This document shows, piece by piece, positions 60,943 to 64,000 of a DNA stretch of 64,000 nucleotides. Within the stretch, counting starts at the first letter, position 1, and each line of letters opens with the position of its first letter. The translations under genes and the position numbers were made by a program. Source of the stretch: Burkholderia pseudomultivorans (GTDB lineage Bacteria > Pseudomonadota > Gammaproteobacteria > Burkholderiales > Burkholderiaceae); assembly GCF_902499075.1 (NCBI RefSeq), contig NZ_CABVPP010000019.1, forward strand, positions 1-64,000, read 5' to 3'. Below the pieces are notes generated by a model. It had not been told where the DNA came from and did no database searches. It saw only the letters and a program-made list of their open reading frames with translations.

Positions 60943-63900
60943 TCAAGCATCCGAAGCCGGCACACCCTGGGCCGGTACGCCGTAGCCGGCCGAGTCCTTG
61001 CCGGCGACGTGAATCTTGCCGCCCGCGAGCGTGCGCAGCACCACGTAGAACACCGGCGTCAGCATCAGCCCGAACAGCGTCACGCCGAGCATCCCGAAGA
61101 ACACCGCGATACCCATCGCATGCCGCATCTCGGCACCCGCGCCGGTCGACGTGACGAGCGGCACGACGCCCATGATGAAGGCGATCGACGTCATCAGGAT
61201 CGGGCGCAGCCGCAGCCGGCTCGCCTCGATCGCGGCCTCGAGCGGCGTCCTGCCGTCGTGTTCGAGCTCGCGCGCGAATTCGACGATCAGGATCGCGTTC
61301 TTCGCCGACAAGCCGACCAGCACCATCAGGCCGATCTGCGTGAAGATGTTGTTGTCGCCGTGCGTGAGCCATACGCCGGTCAGCGCCGACAGAATGCTCA
61401 TCGGCACGATCAGGATCACCGCGAGCGGCAGCGTCAGGCTCTCGTACAGCGCGGCGAGCACGAGGAACACGAGCAGCACGCTGATCGGGAACACCCACAT
61501 CGCCGAATCGCCCGCGAGGATCTGCTGGTACGTGAGATCGGTCCACTCGAAGCGCACGCCGCGCGGCAGCGTTTCGTGCGCGATCCGCTCGATCGCGGCC
61601 TGCGCCTGCCCCGACGAGAAGCCCGGCGCCGGACCGCCGTTGATGTCGGCCGCCGTGTAGCCGTTGTAGCGCACGACCATTTCCGGGCCGAACGTCGGCG
61701 TGACCGTCACCAGCGACGACAGCGGCACCATCTCGCCCTTGTCGTTGCGCGTCTTCAGCTGCAGGATGTCGTCCGCGCGCTGGCGGAACGGCGCATCGGC
61801 CTGCACGCGCACCTGGTACACGCGCCCGAAGCGGTTGAAGTCGTTCACGTACAGCGAGCCGAGATACACCTGCATCGTGTTGAACACGTCGGTGACCGAC
61901 ACGCCGAGCTGCTTCGCCTTCACGCGATCGAGATCGACGTTGAGCTGCGGCACGTTGATCTGATAGCTCGTAAACAACGGACCGAGCTCCGGCGCCTGCT
62001 GCGCGCGCTTGATGAAGTCGTTGGTCGCATCCGCGAGCCGCGCATAGCCGACCGCGCCGCGATCCTCGACCTGCATCTTGAAGCCGCCGAGCGTGCCGAG
62101 GCCGAGCACCGGCGGCGGCGGGAACACCGCGACGAACGAATCCTTGATCGCGCCGTACTTCTGGTTCAGCGCACCCGCGATCGCACCGGCCGACAGCGCC
62201 TTGCCGTGCCGCTCCGCGAACGGCTTCAGCGTGACGAACACGATGCCCGCGCTCGAGCTGTTCGTGAAGCCGTTCACCGACAGCCCCGGGAACGCGACCG
62301 CGCTCTCGACGCCCGGCTGCTTCAGCGCGATCGAGCCCATGTCGCGGATCACCTTCTCGGTGCGATCGAGCGACGCGCCGTTCGGCAGCTGCGCGAATGC
62401 GATCAGGTATTCCTTGTCCTGCGCGGGCACGAAGCCGCCCGGCACGACCTTCGACACCAGCACCGTCGCGCCGACCAGCACCAGATACACGGCGAGCATC
62501 AGCGTCTTGCGCGACAGCACGCCGCGCACGCCGCGCCCGTAGTTCTCCGCGCCGCGATGAAACACCTTGTTGAAGCGCCGGAAGAAGCCGCCGAGTACGC
62601 GGTTCATCACGCGCGTGAGCCAGTCCTCCTTGTCGCCGTGGCCCTTCAGCAGGATCGCGGACAATGCCGGCGACAGCGTCAGCGAGTTGAACGCCGAGAT
62701 CACCGTCGAGATCGCGATCGTCATCGCGAACTGCTTGTAGAACTGGCCGGTCAGGCCCGACATGAACGCGAGCGGCACGAACACGGCGACCAGCGTCAGC
62801 GCGATCGCGATGATCGGCCCGCTCACTTCCTGCATCGCCTTGTAGGTCGCCTGCCTTGCGCTCATCCCGCTCTCGATGTTGCGCTCGACGTTCTCGACCA
62901 CGACGATCGCATCGTCGACCACGATCCCGATCGCGAGCACCATCCCGAACAGCGACAGCGCGTTGATCGAATAGCCGAAACCGAGCAGCAGCGAGAACGT
63001 GCCGACGATCGACACCGGCACCGCGATCAGCGGAATGATCGACGCGCGCCAGGTCTGCAGGAACACGATCACGACGATCACGACCAGCGCGATCGCTTCG
63101 AGCAGCGTATGCACGACGGCCTTGATCGACGAACGCACGAACTGCGTCGGGTCGTAGACGATCTTGTAGTCGACGCCCGCCGGCATGTCCTGCTTCAACT
63201 CGGCCATCGTCTTGCGCACTTCGTCCGAGATCTGCAGCGAGTTCGCGCCCGGCGACTGGTTGATCGCCATCGCGACGGCCGGCTTGTTGTCGAGCAGCGA
63301 GCGCAGCCCGTATTCGGACGCGTCGAGCTGGATCCGCGCGATGTCGCGCAGGTGCGTGACGCCGCCGTCCGGCGTCGTCTTCACGACGATGTCGCCGAAC
63401 TCGTCTTCCGTCTGCAGGCGGCCGCGCGCGTTCACCGACAACTGCAGCGGCGTGCCCGGCAGCGACGGCGACGCGCCGATCACGCCGGCCGCGACCTGCA
63501 CGTTCTGCTCGCGGATCGCCTGCACGACGTCCTCGGCGGACAGCCCGCGCTGCGCGACCTTCTGCGGATCGAGCCACACGCGCATCGCGTAGTCGCCCGA
63601 GCCCCACAGCTGCACTTGGCCGACGCCCTGGATCCGCGACAGCCGGTCCTTCACGTTGATCAGCGCATAGTTGCGCAGATACGTCATGTCGTAGCGGTTG
63701 TCCGGCGAGATCAGGTGCACAACCATGGTCAGCGTCGGCGAGCTCTTCACGGTCGTGATGCCGAGCCGCTGCACGTCTTCCGGAAGACGCGGCAGCGCCT
63801 GGTTCACGCGGTTCTGCACGAGCTGCGTGGCCTTGTCCGGATCGGTGCCGAGCTTGAACGTGACGGTGATCGTCATGTTGCCGTCGCTGTTCGCCTGCGA

Positions 63901-64000
63901 CTGCATGTAGAGCATGTCCTCGACGCCGTTGATCTGCTCTTCGAGCGGCGACGCGACCGTCTCGGCGATCACCTTCGGGTTCGCGCCCGGGTACTGCGCC
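60943..64000 (-). CDS. RND multidrug efflux pump, MexF/CeoB-like, 5' end outside the window
   Basis: The C-terminal 1,019 or so residues of an HAE1 transporter. The proton-relay Asp pair is in GIVVDDAIVVVENVERN; the second half carries VGLSAKNAILIVEFARE. Periplasmic porter domains hold VQLWGSGDYAMRVWLDP and LGTLGGFKMQVEDR. About 40 N-terminal residues lie beyond base 64000, so the membrane fusion partner and regulator cannot be seen. Substrates of relatives include chloramphenicol, trimethoprim and fluoroquinolones. Confidence 0.93.
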   Translation of the reverse strand, partial: AQYPGANPKVIAETVASPLEEQINGVEDMLYMQSQANSDGNMTITVTFKLGTDPDKATQLVQNRVNQALPRLPEDVQRLGITTVKSSPTLTMVVHLISPDNRYDMTYLRNYALINVKDRLSRIQGVGQVQLWGSGDYAMRVWLDPQKVAQRGLSAEDVVQAIREQNVQVAAGVIGASPSLPGTPLQLSVNARGRLQTEDEFGDIVVKTTPDGGVTHLRDIARIQLDASEYGLRSLLDNKPAVAMAINQSPGANSLQISDEVRKTMAELKQDMPAGVDYKIVYDPTQFVRSSIKAVVHTLLEAIALVVIVVIVFLQTWRASIIPLIAVPVSIVGTFSLLLGFGYSINALSLFGMVLAIGIVVDDAIVVVENVERNIESGMSARQATYKAMQEVSGPIIAIALTLVAVFVPLAFMSGLTGQFYKQFAMTIAISTVISAFNSLTLSPALSAILLKGHGDKEDWLTRVMNRVLGGFFRRFNKVFHRGAENYGRGVRGVLSRKTLMLAVYLVLVGATVLVSKVVPGGFVPAQDKEYLIAFAQLPNGASLDRTEKVIRDMGSIALKQPGVESAVAFPGLSVNGFTNSSSAGIVFVTLKPFAERHGKALSAGAIAGALNQKYGAIKDSFVAVFPPPPVLGLGTLGGFKMQVEDRGAVGYARLADATNDFIKRAQQAPELGPLFTSYQINVPQLNVDLDRVKAKQLGVSVTDVFNTMQVYLGSLYVNDFNRFGRVYQVRVQADAPFRQRADDILQLKTRNDKGEMVPLSSLVTVTPTFGPEMVVRYNGYTAADINGGPAPGFSSGQAQAAIERIAHETLPRGVRFEWTDLTYQQILAGDSAMWVFPISVLLVFLVLAALYESLTLPLAVILIVPMSILSALTGVWLTHGDNNIFTQIGLMVLVGLSAKNAILIVEFARELEHDGRTPLEAAIEASRLRLRPILMTSIAFIMGVVPLVTSTGAGAEMRHAMGIAVFFGMLGVTLFGLMLTPVFYVVLRTLAGGKIHVAGKDSAGYGVPAQGVPASDA

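Overview
The window looks like a secondary chromosome of a Burkholderia, probably of the B. cepacia complex. This is inferred from the high GC, the gene types (phosphonate, quinate/shikimate, galactarate and tricarballylate catabolism, many MFS and ABC transporters, LysR/AraC regulators, a MexF/CeoB-type RND pump) and an rRNA/tRNA-type promoter at the left edge. No database search was possible; all family calls come from recognised motifs.

Layout. 1-301: a strong leftward promoter and a perfect-stem terminator. 302-8947: a 2-aminoethylphosphonate (AEP) locus with PhnSTUV uptake, PhnW, PhnY and PhnA, plus a PhnZ-like HD-domain oxygenase. 9011-13828: quinate/shikimate catabolism (aroQ, an NAD-type aroE paralogue, MFS transporter, divergent quiC). 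14184-20193: an 87-aa orphan, a PAS-AraC regulator, a solitary amino-acid binding protein, an MFS symporter and three small genes (DoxX, FucU/RbsD, NTF2-like). 20490-32064: a galactarate/glucarate pathway (garD, kdgD, ketoglutarate semialdehyde dehydrogenase, MFS transporter) split by a tricarballylate cassette (tcuR-tcuA-tcuB-tcuC), with the truncated end of a MocR-type regulator at one border. 32197-33042: an XRE regulator.

33109-37860: a zinc-starvation operon of zinc-sparing paralogues (COG0523 GTPase, FolE2, QueD-like, gamma-carbonic anhydrase-like, dihydroorotase) behind a Zur-like box. 38036-44241: an organosulfur operon with methionine-type ABC transporter genes, DszA-like and DszC-like flavin enzymes and an unrecognised helical protein. 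44456-49378: a 2-hydroxycarboxylate transporter behind a complete sigma-54 promoter (two enhancer palindromes, IHF site, -24/-12), followed by the DctB/DctD-type pair that probably drives it.

49401-52730: a DUF3579-like gene, then a lower-GC accessory patch with an orphan type VI secretion cassette (PAAR, Tae4 amidase, small membrane protein as likely immunity) and an alpha/beta hydrolase. 52846-58300: a PACE efflux gene with divergent LysR, and a LysR/MFS/MlrC unit. 58617-59212: a mazEF pair with a paired operator. 59391-64000: outer membrane factor and inner pump of an RND efflux system, the pump cut by the window end. No CRISPR array, intact insertion sequence, rRNA or tRNA gene was seen.
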